Below are positions 8,902 through 18,133 of a stretch of DNA of 64,000 nucleotides, in pieces (the first letter of the stretch is position 1; every line of letters begins with the position of its first letter). The DNA is from Yersinia enterocolitica subsp. enterocolitica. Its GTDB lineage: Bacteria > Pseudomonadota > Gammaproteobacteria > Enterobacterales > Enterobacteriaceae. The stretch lies in assembly GCF_901472495.1 (NCBI RefSeq), contig NZ_LR590469.1:3906001-3970000 (forward strand), given 5' to 3'. The position numbers and the translations under genes are program-made. Under the pieces are notes generated by a model. The model was not told where the DNA came from. It did no database searches and saw only the letters and a list, made by a program, of their open reading frames with translations.

Positions 8902-8984
8902 CAATCTGCCTGCGCCAATAACGCTTATTGATTAGGTGTGAAAATAATTAAAAGCAGACACATCAGATGGTCGGCCTTTGTTTT

Positions 8985-9992
8985 TTATGCTGTTCCCAAT
9001 GTCGCAACCATCACAGCTTTGATGGTGTGCAGGCGGTTTTCGGCCTGATCAAATACAATGCTGTGAGCCGATTCAAATACTTCGTCGGTCACTTCCATGC
9101 CGCCCGGTAAGTCATAAAGTTCCGCCATTTGTTTGCCGACGGTAGTTTGATCATCGTGGAATGCTGGCAAGCAATGAAGGAATTTAACCTGTGGGTTGCC
9201 GGTCAGTTTCACCACATCCATATTGACCTGATAGGGCTTGAGCAATGCAACCCGCTCCTGCCAGACTTCTTTCGGTTCGCCCATCGAAACCCATACATCG
9301 GTATACAAGAAATCAGCCCCTTTTACGCCTTCGGCAATATCCTCGGTCAAGGTGATTTTACCGCCGGTCTTTTTGGCCTGCACCTGACAAGCGGCGACTA
9401 ATTCGGCCTCCGGCCAGCAGGCTTTTGGCGCGACCAGGCGTAAATCCATCCCGACCAGAGCGGCCGCTTCTAACAGGGTATTACCCATGTTGTTACGTGC
9501 ATCACCAAGATAGGCAAATTTCATTTCACTCAATGGCTTACCCGGCAAGTGCTCCTGCATAGTCAGTAAGTCGGCCAGTAACTGGGTTGGATGGAATTCA
9601 TTGGTCAGGCCATTCCATACCGGCACGCCGGCAAATTCAGCCAATGTTTCAACCACCTTTTGGCCGTAACCACGATATTGAATACCGTCATACATCCGGC
9701 CTAATACTCTGGCGGTATCTTTAATTGATTCTTTATGCCCTATTTGACTTCCGCCTGGGCCGAGATAAGTCACCCGCGCACCTTGATCATATGCGGCAAC
9801 TTCGAAAGAGCATCGAGTACGGGTCGAGTCTTTTTCGAAGATGAGCGCGATATTCTTACCTATCAATTTTTGTTTCTCACCGCCGGATTTCTTGGCTTGC
9901 TTCAGGTAAGCGGCCAACTCTAGCAGGGCTGTAATCTCGGCGGGTGTAAAGTCCAGTAACCTTAGAAAGTGACGTTTATAGAACTGACTCAT
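8985..9992 (-). CDS. argI: Ornithine carbamoyltransferase
   Basis: 335 residues from the ATG at 9992 (MSQFYKRHFLRLLDF), matching the usual 334-residue enzyme; in-frame starts at 10001 and further upstream are less likely. Makes citrulline from ornithine and carbamoyl phosphate in arginine synthesis. Carbamoyl-phosphate motif STRTR at 56-60, substrate motif HPTQ and the HCLPA loop near residue 272. Two ARG boxes lie just upstream, so ArgR repression is expected. It is also the only carbamoyltransferase in the window that could take citrulline from the arginine deiminase at 52001. Confidence 0.97.
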   Translation of the reverse strand: MSQFYKRHFLRLLDFTPAEITALLELAAYLKQAKKSGGEKQKLIGKNIALIFEKDSTRTRCSFEVAAYDQGARVTYLGPGGSQIGHKESIKDTARVLGRMYDGIQYRGYGQKVVETLAEFAGVPVWNGLTNEFHPTQLLADLLTMQEHLPGKPLSEMKFAYLGDARNNMGNTLLEAAALVGMDLRLVAPKACWPEAELVAACQVQAKKTGGKITLTEDIAEGVKGADFLYTDVWVSMGEPKEVWQERVALLKPYQVNMDVVKLTGNPQVKFLHCLPAFHDDQTTVGKQMAELYDLPGGMEVTDEVFESAHSIVFDQAENRLHTIKAVMVATLGTA

Positions 9993-10023
9993 GGTGTTCA
10001 TCTTTTGCATCCTGAATAGTCCA

Positions 10024-10062
10024 ATTGAATTTAAATTCAATTTATACGTATAAATATTCAAT
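10024..10062 (-). promoter_or_regulatory. Tandem ARG boxes (ArgR operator) of argI
   Basis: Box 1 (10024-10041) contains TGAAT-TTAA-ATTCA, the perfect consensus, inside a 20-bp palindrome at 10023-10042. Box 2 (10045-10062) has a perfect right half ATTCA and a 3/5 left half. The boxes are 3 bp apart, the spacing used by hexameric ArgR. Confidence 0.88.
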
Positions 10063-10162
10063 TACAACCCCAATCAATAAATCTTTCTCGTTTGTAGTGG
10101 AGGCAACGGCGTGGGTGTGGGAAAATAGCGCCATACTAAGCCCATTGACTGAGGATAAAGGC

Positions 10163-10594
10163 ATGGCAAACCGCGAAATGCTAGACGAACAACGTGACGA
10201 GACCCGCCTGATCATCGAAGAACTGCTGGAAGATGGCAGCGATCCGGATGCGCTGTACACCATTGAACACCACCTTTCAGCCGAGAAGTTCGAAGTGCTG
10301 GAAAAAGCGGCCGTAGAAGCATTCAAACTGGGTTATGAAGTAACAGATGCTGAAGAGCTGGAAGTCGAAGATGGCTCAGTGGTGATGTGCTGTGATGTGA
10401 TCAGCGAAGTTGCGCTGAATGCTGAAATTATTGATGCGCAGGTTGAACAGCTGATTGCACTAGCTGAAACCTGTGGCGTGAATTATGACGGTTGGGGCAC
10501 TTACTATGAAGATCCTAACGCAGAAGATGATGAAGACGGCGAGTTCGACGACGAAGAGTTAGTGGATGAAGATGACGACGGTAAGCGTCACTAA
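10163..10594 (+). CDS. rraB: Ribonuclease E inhibitor RraB
   Basis: 143 residues from the ATG at 10163, which has GAGGA seven bases upstream; the open frame reaches back to 10025 but the added part would cross the argI operator and does not resemble the family. MANREMLDEQRDETRLIIEE and the very acidic C-terminal tail (EDPNAEDDEDGEFDDEE) are hallmarks. It binds RNase E and alters degradosome composition and mRNA decay. Divergent from argI as in E. coli. Confidence 0.95.
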   Translation: MANREMLDEQRDETRLIIEELLEDGSDPDALYTIEHHLSAEKFEVLEKAAVEAFKLGYEVTDAEELEVEDGSVVMCCDVISEVALNAEIIDAQVEQLIALAETCGVNYDGWGTYYEDPNAEDDEDGEFDDEELVDEDDDGKRH

Positions 10595-10600
10595 TTCCCC

Positions 10601-10737
10601 TTTGTCCTTGACGCCGCAGGGTTGTTAGCTACGTTCGCTCACCCGAATCACTGACTGTCCGTTGACCTTAACATAAATAGACTCATCGGGATTTGCTCGT
10701 TTGCTGCCTTGCTATAGCGCCAATGACTTTGGGTAAT
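10601..10737 (+). repeat. Divergent ERIC element
   Basis: Left arm GTTGTTAGCTACGTTCGCTCACCCGAATCACTGACT-type sequence, right arm GACTCATCGGGATTTGCTCG and end CCAATGACTTTGGGTAA. About 20 extra bases sit near the centre. A further partial left arm (TTGACGCTATAGCGGTGTTAGCGG) follows at about 10745-10772, so this looks like one element plus a fragment. Confidence 0.7.
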
Positions 10738-10791
10738 CGCCTTGGTGCTTGACGCTATAGCGGTGTTAGCGGCATTTGCCAGTTAATAATA

Positions 10792-10960
10792 TCAGGGCGC
10801 TTGATGCGCCCTTAGACTGCAGGCAAAGTCAGATGAAGGGAAAACGTGCCGTTGGGGTCGTAGTCGCGGAAGCGACCGGAGCGCCCCGAGGTGCGGTCAA
10901 CCCTTCACTCACAGTACTATAAAAGTGCTGTCAATAATCTCAGGGCGCAATGCACCCTGA
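10792..10960. repeat. YPAL-like palindromic element (family B) flanked by duplicated hairpins
   Basis: A palindromic core at 10832-10910 (GAAGGG...CCCTTC, with GTCGTAGTCGC/GCGACCGGAGCGCC in the middle) is shared with 43084-43161 and 45019-45096. It is bracketed by two similar 21-bp hairpins at 10792-10812 and 10940-10960, both of the form TCAGGGCGC...GCxCCCTxA. This suggests insertion into a terminator-like hairpin with target duplication, now diverged. Lies between convergent rraB and yjgM. Confidence 0.6.
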
Positions 10961-10964
10961 CTTA

Positions 10965-11468
10965 TTACAATGTTTTCAGCATAGTTACTTCGCAATCCAC
11001 ATGACCGGTATTTCCCATTGGGCCATTGATATGCTCAAAACCCAATCTTTCATATAAGCCTACCGCACTGGTCAAACTGGCCGTGGTTTCCAGATAGCAA
11101 CGGTTGAAGCCCTGTTGACGGGCAAATTCCAGCGCTTGTAACGCCAACTGCTTAGCCAACCCTTTGCCGCGCAATATCGGCAGGAAATACATTTTCTGCA
11201 ATTCACACAGAGACGCTTCACCACCCGACAAAGGTGCCACGCCACCGCCGCCCGCAATATTTCCGTCGACTTCAATCACCCAGTAAGCGCTACGTGGCTG
11301 GCTGTACAGCTCATATAAGTGATCTAAATTGGGATCAGACACGGTATAGCCTTTATCGGCAGTCAGGCCGAATTCAGCCGAAACGTCCCGAATGACACTA
11401 GCGATAGCGAGGTTGTCTGCTACGGTGATGGGGCGTACCAGCAGGCGGATAGGTGTGGCTGTGGTCAT
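10965..11468 (-). CDS. yjgM: GNAT-family acetyltransferase YjgM
   Basis: 167 residues from the ATG at 11468 (MTTATPIRLLVRPITVADN), the length of E. coli YjgM. Acetyl-CoA loop LRGKGLAKQLALQAL and the C-terminal YLETTASLTSAVGLYERLGF are typical GNAT features. Cytoplasmic; E. coli YjgM has been linked to O-acetyl or N-acetyl transfer on small molecules, substrate uncertain. Position between rraB and valS supports the name. yjgN, which sits between yjgM and valS in E. coli, is absent; an ERIC element takes its place. Confidence 0.88.
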   Translation of the reverse strand: MTTATPIRLLVRPITVADNLAIASVIRDVSAEFGLTADKGYTVSDPNLDHLYELYSQPRSAYWVIEVDGNIAGGGGVAPLSGGEASLCELQKMYFLPILRGKGLAKQLALQALEFARQQGFNRCYLETTASLTSAVGLYERLGFEHINGPMGNTGHVDCEVTMLKTL

Positions 11469-11517
11469 ACTCTTTAAACCTAAAGGTAATAACTTAGTAA
11501 TAATCTGTAATACCATC

Positions 11518-11643
11518 TATACCCGTCATACTTCAAGCTGTATGTGCGTTGGCTGCTCTCAATAACCTGAGTCACTTACTACAATAAGTTCATCGGGACT
11601 ATCTCGCTTGCCGCCTTCCTGCAACTCGAATTATTTAGGGTAT
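11518..11643 (+). repeat. ERIC element between yjgM and valS
   Basis: 126 bp, beginning TATACCCGTCATACTTCAAG and ending CGAATTATTTAGGGTAT, with core GTCACTTACT and AAGTTCATCGGGAC. Complete length for an ERIC unit. Confidence 0.88.
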
Positions 11644-11665
11644 GGCGCTGAATTAATACAATGAT

Positions 11666-11700
11666 AAAAAAACAGCGGCTACCTAAATAGTCCGCTGTTT
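11666..11700 (-). terminator. Rho-independent terminator of valS
   Basis: On the minus strand AAACAGCGG and CCGCTGTTT form a perfect 9-bp stem around a 12-base loop, followed by a run of T. It lies 28 bp past the valS stop. A short T-run on the other side suggests it could work in both directions. Confidence 0.85.
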
Positions 11701-11727
11701 CTATTTTGCTGTTGAATCTCAGGTTAA

Positions 11728-14625
11728 TTACAGTGCGGCGATAGTCGCTTGTTGCTCAATTAACTTCTGTTTGGCTTCAGCGCAGGCTGCCATTCTTTCG
11801 CGCTCTTTGGCAACCACGGCTTCTGGCGCGCGCGCCACAAAACCTTCATTACTCAACTTGCCTTCGATACGCTCAATTTCAGCTTCCAGCTTAGCCACTT
11901 CTTTTGCCAGCCTTTCCAGTTCGGTGGCTTTATCAATCAGGCCAGCCATTGGGATCAGCACTTCCGCACCTTCAACCAATTTGGTCACCGATACCGGGCC
12001 TTTATCACCTTCAGGTAACAGGGTGAGAGAGGACAACCGCGCCAGCGACTGGATGAAACTCTGGTTTTCCAGCACACGGCGTTGGGCTTCAGCACTGGCA
12101 CCACGCAGCATCACTTCCAGCGGCTTACCCGGCGCGATGTTCATTTCTGCGCGGATATTCCGCACTGCGATGATGGTCTGTTTGATCCATTCCAAATCAC
12201 TTAGCGCTTTCTCATCAACCTGACTGGCGTCATATTCCGGGAAAGGCTGCAACATAATGGTGTCCGCAGTAATACCTTTTAGGGTTTTGACTCGCTGCCA
12301 GATGGTCTCTGTGATGTAAGGAATGATTGGGTGTGCCAAACGCAGCAGGGCTTCCAGAACTTCAATCAGAGTATGACGAGTTCCACGCAGTTCAGCTTCA
12401 GAACCGCTGTTCATCACCGGTTTGGCCAGTTCCAGATACCAGTCACAGAACTGGTTCCAGGTAAACTCATACAGAATATTAGCGGCCAAATCGAAGCGGT
12501 AAGTGTCCATCGCTTCGCGGTAGGCTTTAATGGTCTGATTGAATTCAGCCAGAATCCAGCGGTCAGCCAGTGACAGTACCATTTCGCCGCCATTCTGCCC
12601 GCAATCCTGTCCTTCGGTGTTCATTAGCACGAAACGGCTGGCGTTCCACAGCTTGTTACAGAAGTTGCGATAACCTTCCAGGCGCTTCATGTCCCAGTTG
12701 ATATCACGGCCGGTGGAGGCCAATGCCGCCAGTGTAAAGCGCAGAGCATCTGTACCGTGCGGCTCAATACCGTTCGGGAACTGCTTCTCGGTGCGCTTAC
12801 GGATTTTCTCCGCCAGCTGCGGCTGCATCATGTTGCCAGTACGTTTTTCCAGCAATTCTTCCAGCGAGATACCATCAACCATATCCAGTGGGTCAATGAC
12901 GTTGCCTTTCGACTTGGACATTTTCTGCCCTTCGTCATCACGGATAAGACCGGTCATGTAGACGGTTTTAAATGGCACTTGCGGCTTACCATTTTCATCT
13001 TTCATAAAGTGCATGGTCAGCATGATCATGCGGGCAATCCAGAAGAAAATAATATCAAAGCCACTGACCACAACACTGGTCGGGTGGAAGGTTTTCAGTG
13101 CTTCGGTTTGCTCAGGCCAGCCCAGAGTGGAGAAAGTCCACAGGCCAGAGGAGAACCAGGTATCCAGCACGTCTTCGTCTTGACGCAATGCCACGTCTGC
13201 GCCCAGGTTGTTTTCGCGGCGCACTTCAGCCTCATCACGGCCCACATACACTTTACCTTGCTCGTCATACCAGGCTGGAATGCGGTGGCCCCACCACAAC
13301 TGACGGGAGATACACCAGTCTTGGATATCGCGCATCCACGAGTAATACATATTTTCGTACTGCTTCGGTACGAATTGGATCTCGCCATTTTCGACAGCTT
13401 CGATTGCCACTTTAGCCAGCGGAGCGGTGCGAACATACCATTGGTCAGTCAGCATTGGCTCGATAACCACGCCGCCACGGTCGCCATAAGGCACAGTCAG
13501 GTCGTGGGCTTTGACTTCTTCCAGCAGGCCAAGTTTATCGAATTCAGCCACTACAGCTTTACGGGCAGCAAAACGCTCCAAACCTTGGAACTGTTGTGGA
13601 ATTGCACCGCTGCACGCATCAGTCGCTTCGCCATTGGTATCAAATACTTCCGCTTCGCTACGGATATCACCATCGAAAGTCAGAATGTTGATCATCGGCA
13701 GGGCGTGGCGTTTACCGACTTCATAGTCATTAAAATCGTGCGCTGGCGTGATTTTTACACAACCGGTGCCTTTTTCCATGTCGGCATGCTCGTCACCGAG
13801 GATCGGAATACGGCGACCCACCAGCGGTAGGATAACTTCTTTGCCGATCAAGTCTTTATAACGCGGATCTTCCGGGTTGACTGCAACACCAGTATCACCC
13901 AACACGGTTTCTGGACGCGTGGTGGCGACCACCAGATAGTCTTTGCCATCCGCAGTTTTAGCACCATCGGCCAGCGGATAACGCAGATGCCACATGGAGC
14001 CTTTCGATTCGCGGTTTTCGACTTCCAGATCAGAGATAGCAGTGCGCAGTTTTGGATCCCAGTTCACCAGGCGCTTGCCACGGTAAATTAAGTCTTCTTT
14101 GTGCAGGCGGACAAACACTTCTTTAACCGCATTGGAGAGGCCATCGTCCATGGTGAAACGCTCACGTTCCCAATCCACGGAGTTACCCAGACGGCGCATT
14201 TGGCGAGTAATGGTGCCGCCAGATTCGCCTTTCCATTGCCAGATTTTATCGATAAATGCGTCACGGCCGTAATCGTGGCGAGTTTTGCCTTCTTCTGCGG
14301 CGATCTTGCGCTCAACCACCATTTGGGTCGCGATACCTGCATGGTCAGTCCCGGCTTGCCACAAGGTATTTTTGCCCTGCATACGTTGATAACGAATCAA
14401 GGTATCCATGATGGTTTGTTGGAACGCATGGCCCATGTGCAGGCTACCGGTGACGTTCGGCGGCGGGATCATGATGCAGTAGCTTTCTTTACTGGTATCG
14501 CCGTTCGGCTTGAAATAACCCTGTTTTTCCCAGTGTTCATACAGCGGCTGTTCGATTTCTTGCGGGCTGTATGTTTTATCGAGGGACGGCTCAGTTTTGT
14601 CGATATTAGAAGGTGTGTTTTCCAT
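11728..14625 (-). CDS. valS: Valyl-tRNA synthetase
   Basis: 965 residues (E. coli 951). Class I synthetase: HMGH signature at 63-66 in PPPNVTGSLHMGHAF, KMSKS at about 565 in GQKMSKSKGNVIDP, a large CP1 editing domain between them (WYVRTAPLAKVA follows), and a C-terminal coiled coil rich in Glu/Lys/Ala (KEVAKLEAEIERIEGKL). Charges tRNA-Val and edits threonine. It follows holC by 13 bp, so the two are cotranscribed as in E. coli. Confidence 0.98.
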   Translation of the reverse strand: MENTPSNIDKTEPSLDKTYSPQEIEQPLYEHWEKQGYFKPNGDTSKESYCIMIPPPNVTGSLHMGHAFQQTIMDTLIRYQRMQGKNTLWQAGTDHAGIATQMVVERKIAAEEGKTRHDYGRDAFIDKIWQWKGESGGTITRQMRRLGNSVDWERERFTMDDGLSNAVKEVFVRLHKEDLIYRGKRLVNWDPKLRTAISDLEVENRESKGSMWHLRYPLADGAKTADGKDYLVVATTRPETVLGDTGVAVNPEDPRYKDLIGKEVILPLVGRRIPILGDEHADMEKGTGCVKITPAHDFNDYEVGKRHALPMINILTFDGDIRSEAEVFDTNGEATDACSGAIPQQFQGLERFAARKAVVAEFDKLGLLEEVKAHDLTVPYGDRGGVVIEPMLTDQWYVRTAPLAKVAIEAVENGEIQFVPKQYENMYYSWMRDIQDWCISRQLWWGHRIPAWYDEQGKVYVGRDEAEVRRENNLGADVALRQDEDVLDTWFSSGLWTFSTLGWPEQTEALKTFHPTSVVVSGFDIIFFWIARMIMLTMHFMKDENGKPQVPFKTVYMTGLIRDDEGQKMSKSKGNVIDPLDMVDGISLEELLEKRTGNMMQPQLAEKIRKRTEKQFPNGIEPHGTDALRFTLAALASTGRDINWDMKRLEGYRNFCNKLWNASRFVLMNTEGQDCGQNGGEMVLSLADRWILAEFNQTIKAYREAMDTYRFDLAANILYEFTWNQFCDWYLELAKPVMNSGSEAELRGTRHTLIEVLEALLRLAHPIIPYITETIWQRVKTLKGITADTIMLQPFPEYDASQVDEKALSDLEWIKQTIIAVRNIRAEMNIAPGKPLEVMLRGASAEAQRRVLENQSFIQSLARLSSLTLLPEGDKGPVSVTKLVEGAEVLIPMAGLIDKATELERLAKEVAKLEAEIERIEGKLSNEGFVARAPEAVVAKERERMAACAEAKQKLIEQQATIAAL

Positions 14626-14638
14626 TTTCTTTTTTAGT

Positions 14639-15088
14639 TCAATTAGTTGGCGGCGTTGCCGTGGTCAAGTGGAAGCCGACGCTGCGATAAGACTTATATC
14701 GGTCGCGCGCCAACTGTTTCAAATTTTCTTCGTAAGGAACGAAGTCTACCACTTCATGGAAAGCGGTGGCAAAACCTGCGAACTCTGGTAGCAGGCTGAT
14801 AAGCAGGTCGCGGGGGGAATTTCCACGTCGTTCCGGCCAAGCCAGTTCGACTGGTGCGCCATACTTTGGCCCTTCACCCGCCAAATTATGGGGAACAAAT
14901 TGCTCAGGTGCCCGTTGCCATAGCGCTTCATCCAGCCGCTGGGCCTGTTCCTGACTTTCACAGGCGATCAGTACCCGTTTGCCTGCCCGCCAACGCTCGG
15001 CCGCAATTTCGCAGGCCAACGCCTCATGAGCGCGCAGCTCACCAGCGGGCGTGTCGTGTTCGAGCAAATAAAACGTGGCGTTTTTCAT
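14639..15088 (-). CDS. holC: DNA polymerase III chi subunit
   Basis: 149 residues (MKNATFYLLEHDTPAGELRAHEALACEIAAERW). Chi belongs to the clamp-loader complex and joins it to single-stranded-DNA-binding protein. The family pattern of RVLIACESQEQAQRLDEALW followed by FVPHNLAGEG is clear. First gene of holC-valS. An ERIC element lies between it and pepA. Confidence 0.95.
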   Translation of the reverse strand: MKNATFYLLEHDTPAGELRAHEALACEIAAERWRAGKRVLIACESQEQAQRLDEALWQRAPEQFVPHNLAGEGPKYGAPVELAWPERRGNSPRDLLISLLPEFAGFATAFHEVVDFVPYEENLKQLARDRYKSYRSVGFHLTTATPPTN

Positions 15089-15097
15089 AGGTTCTCT

Positions 15098-15224
15098 ACA
15101 CCCTTGGTACTTGAAGCCGCAGGTTTGTTAGCTGCTCTCACCCACCCGAATCACTTACTTGAATAAGCTCATCGGGATGAGTTCGTTTGCTGCTTACCTG
15201 CAACTCCAATGACTTTGGGTGTAT
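15098..15224 (+). repeat. ERIC element between pepA and holC
   Basis: About 127 bp. Starts ACACCCTTGGTACTTGAAGC, core CACCCGAATCACTTACTTG and TAAGCTCATCGGGATGAG, ends CCAATGACTTTGGGTGTAT. Divergent from the consensus at both ends but complete. Confidence 0.82.
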
Positions 15225-15247
15225 ATCAAATGGAATACATCAAACGA

Positions 15248-16759
15248 TTAATCGTCGCCGTTTAACCCTGCGCGGTTAAGCAAGAACTGGGATAACAACG
15301 CGACTGGACGGCCAGTTGCGCCTTTGTTCTTACCTGAACGCCATGCCGTGCCCGCGATATCCAAATGTGCCCAGCTGTATTTGCGAGTAAAGCGTGACAG
15401 GAAGCAACCGGCGGTAATTGCACCGCCCGCACGGCCACCAATATTTGCCATGTCGGCAAAATTGGAATCCAGTTGCTCGTAGAACTCATCACCCAGTGGC
15501 AAACGCCATGCACGGTCACCCGCTTGCTCGGATGCCCCAATCAGCTCGTGAGCCAATGGATTGTGATTCGACATCAAACCGGTGATGTGATGGCCTAATG
15601 CCACAACACACGCCCCTGTTAGGGTCGCGATATCAATCACCACTTCTGGCTCGAAACGCTCAACATAGGTCAATGCATCGCACAGCACCAGACGGCCTTC
15701 AGCATCAGTATTGAGCACTTCAACTGTCTGACCAGACATGGTAGTGAGGATATCGCCTGGGCGATAAGCGCGGCCACCTGGCATATTTTCACAGCCAGCC
15801 AATACACCAATCACATTCAATGGCAATTGCAGCTCGGCCACTACACGCATTACGCCATAGACAGTTGCAGCGCCACACATGTCGTATTTCATCTCATCCA
15901 TGCCTTCGGCTGGCTTGATGGAAATACCGCCAGAATCGAAGGTCAACCCTTTGCCCACCAGCACAATTGGCTTAGCGTCCGGGTTTGGATTACCCTTATA
16001 TTCTATCACCGACATTAATGATTCATTCTGTGAACCATGGCCTACAGCAAGATAGGAGTGCATTCCCAGCTCTTTCATTTGCTGCTCACCAATCACGCGA
16101 GTGATGATATTGGTGCTGAATGCATCGGCTAACTGGCGTGCTTGCGAAGCCAGATAGGCGGCATTACAAATATTTGGCGGCATATTGCCCAAGTCTTTCG
16201 CCGCTTTAATACCGGATGCTACCGCCAGACCATGCTGAATTGCGCGCTCACCGCTGGTCAATTCGCGGCGTGTGGGCACATTGAATACCATCTTGCGTAA
16301 TGGGCGACGCGGCTCGGTTTTATTACTTTTAAGCTGATCGAAGGTATAAAGTGTCTCTTTCGCTGTTTCTACTGCCTGGCGCACTTTCCAGTAAGTATTG
16401 CGGCCTTTAACATGCAGCTCGGTCAGGAAACAAACGGCTTCCATTGATCCGGTGTCATTAAGGGTATTGATGGTCTTCTGGATCACTTGCTTGTACTGGC
16501 GCTCATCAAGCTCACGCTCTTTGCCACAGCCAATTAACAAGATGCGCTCGGAGAGAATATTCGGCACATGGTGCAGTAATAGCGTCTGCCCGACTTTGCC
16601 TTCAAGTTCACCACGGCGCAATAAAGCGCTGATGTAGCCATCACTAATTTTGTCGAGTTGTTCGGCAATGGGAGATAGACGACGAGGTTCGAAAACGCCG
16701 ACTACAATACAGGCACTACGCTGTTTTTCCGGGCTGCCGCTCTTTACACTGAACTCCAT
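15248..16759 (-). CDS. pepA: Leucyl aminopeptidase A
   Basis: 503 residues, full length. M17 family: metal and active-site residues are seen in VGKGLTFDSGGISIKP and NTDAEGRLVLCDAL. A cytosolic two-metal exopeptidase that also binds DNA (cer-type recombination and carAB control in E. coli). The N-terminal DNA-binding domain is present. Divergent from lptF; the 279-bp gap at 16760-17038 holds both promoters but no site I could pin down. Confidence 0.97.
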   Translation of the reverse strand: MEFSVKSGSPEKQRSACIVVGVFEPRRLSPIAEQLDKISDGYISALLRRGELEGKVGQTLLLHHVPNILSERILLIGCGKERELDERQYKQVIQKTINTLNDTGSMEAVCFLTELHVKGRNTYWKVRQAVETAKETLYTFDQLKSNKTEPRRPLRKMVFNVPTRRELTSGERAIQHGLAVASGIKAAKDLGNMPPNICNAAYLASQARQLADAFSTNIITRVIGEQQMKELGMHSYLAVGHGSQNESLMSVIEYKGNPNPDAKPIVLVGKGLTFDSGGISIKPAEGMDEMKYDMCGAATVYGVMRVVAELQLPLNVIGVLAGCENMPGGRAYRPGDILTTMSGQTVEVLNTDAEGRLVLCDALTYVERFEPEVVIDIATLTGACVVALGHHITGLMSNHNPLAHELIGASEQAGDRAWRLPLGDEFYEQLDSNFADMANIGGRAGGAITAGCFLSRFTRKYSWAHLDIAGTAWRSGKNKGATGRPVALLSQFLLNRAGLNGDD

Positions 16760-17038
16760 GCACTCTCCTGAATCTTAAAGACAAAGGCGGGAGCTACCGC
16801 TAGAATGTAGCGCTCCGCAACGATCTCTCTCCGTTGTGTTAACGACGTGTGTTAACCTTAACGGCATAAGTTGTTTTGTTTTGGCGACTATAAGCATGTT
16901 CCTATAGGACACCTAAACGCTAGATGCTGTAATACTATTTTAGCTGTGAAGGTTGCCATATGATGAGAATAAATGGCGGATTAACGATGAAACTATCGAT
17001 TTTCCTGCAAAAAGACAAGTTTTCACAGGCGTATTAGC

Positions 17039-18133
17039 GTGATCATCATTAGATATCTGGTACGGGAAACACTTAAGAGCCAAATTGCGATTCTGTTCAT
17101 CCTGCTATTAATCTTCTTTAGTCAGAAGTTAGTACGGATATTAGGCGCTGCGGTCGATGGTGAAATCCCGACAAACCTGGTTTTATCCCTTTTAGGGCTC
17201 GGTGTGCCGGAAATGGCACAACTTATCCTGCCGTTAAGCTTATTCCTTGGCTTATTAATGACGCTAGGTAAATTGTACACGGAGAGTGAAATCACCGTGA
17301 TGCATGCCTGCGGCATGGGCAAGAAATCCTTGATTATGGCTGCATTGATCCTGGCGCTGGTCACTTCTGCGCTGGCGGCGGTCAACACTATTTGGCTTGG
17401 CCCTTGGTCTTCTAAACATCAAGACGAAGTGCTGAACGACGCCAGAGCCAACCCTAGTCTGGCCGCTTTGGCTGGTGGGCAGTTTAAATCCTCAACTGAT
17501 GGCAATTCAGCCTTATTTATCGGTAATGTGACGGGCAAAGAGTTTAACCGTGTATTTCTGGCACAATTGCGGCCAAACGGTAATCAGCGCCCCTCCGTAG
17601 TTGTAGCTGATAGTGGCTACATGACCGAACGGCCTGATGGTTCGCAAGTGGTTATCTTAAATAAAGGTACCCGCTATGAAGGCACCGCATTGTTGCGCGA
17701 CTTCCGTATTACTGATTTTGTCGATTATCAGGCCATTATTGGTCATCAGGAAGTCCAACAAAATAATAATGCGGCTGACCAAATGACCATGAAACAGCTG
17801 TGGCGTTCGCATCAGCCCGATGCCCGCGCCGAGTTTCATTGGCGTCTGACGCTGATTGTGTCGGTTATCGTCATGGCGCTGCTGGTGGTGCCCCTCAGTG
17901 TGGTTAACCCGCGCCAGGGCCGTGTACTGAGTATGTTGCCCGCTATGTTACTGTATTTAATCTTCTTCCTGTTACAAAGCTCCCTGCGTTCTAATGCAAG
18001 TAGTGGCAAGCTGGACCCCTCGATCTGGATGTGGGCTGTAAATGGTGCTTATCTGGCTCTTGCGGTGATATTGAACCTGTGGGATGGCCTGCCGGCTCGT
18101 AAGTTACGTGCTCGATTGAGAGGTGCTGCCTGA
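17039..18133 (+). CDS. lptF: LPS export ABC transporter permease LptF
   Basis: 364 residues from a GTG at 17039 (MIIIRYLVRETLKSQIAILF), which matches the N-terminus of E. coli LptF exactly in position. Six transmembrane segments with a large periplasmic beta-jellyroll between TM3 and TM4 (about residues 125-265). With LptG and LptB it extracts LPS from the inner membrane. Its TGA overlaps the lptG ATG by one base. Confidence 0.97.
   Translation: MIIIRYLVRETLKSQIAILFILLLIFFSQKLVRILGAAVDGEIPTNLVLSLLGLGVPEMAQLILPLSLFLGLLMTLGKLYTESEITVMHACGMGKKSLIMAALILALVTSALAAVNTIWLGPWSSKHQDEVLNDARANPSLAALAGGQFKSSTDGNSALFIGNVTGKEFNRVFLAQLRPNGNQRPSVVVADSGYMTERPDGSQVVILNKGTRYEGTALLRDFRITDFVDYQAIIGHQEVQQNNNAADQMTMKQLWRSHQPDARAEFHWRLTLIVSVIVMALLVVPLSVVNPRQGRVLSMLPAMLLYLIFFLLQSSLRSNASSGKLDPSIWMWAVNGAYLALAVILNLWDGLPARKLRARLRGAA

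Noticed and set aside
10025..10162. Longer rraB reading frame starting at 10025
   Set aside because: It would overlap both ARG boxes and the argI leader, lacks family similarity, and ATG 10163 has a proper ribosome site.
13095..13830. Long open frames antisense to valS
   Set aside because: They mirror the codon pattern of valS and have no domain or ribosome-site support.
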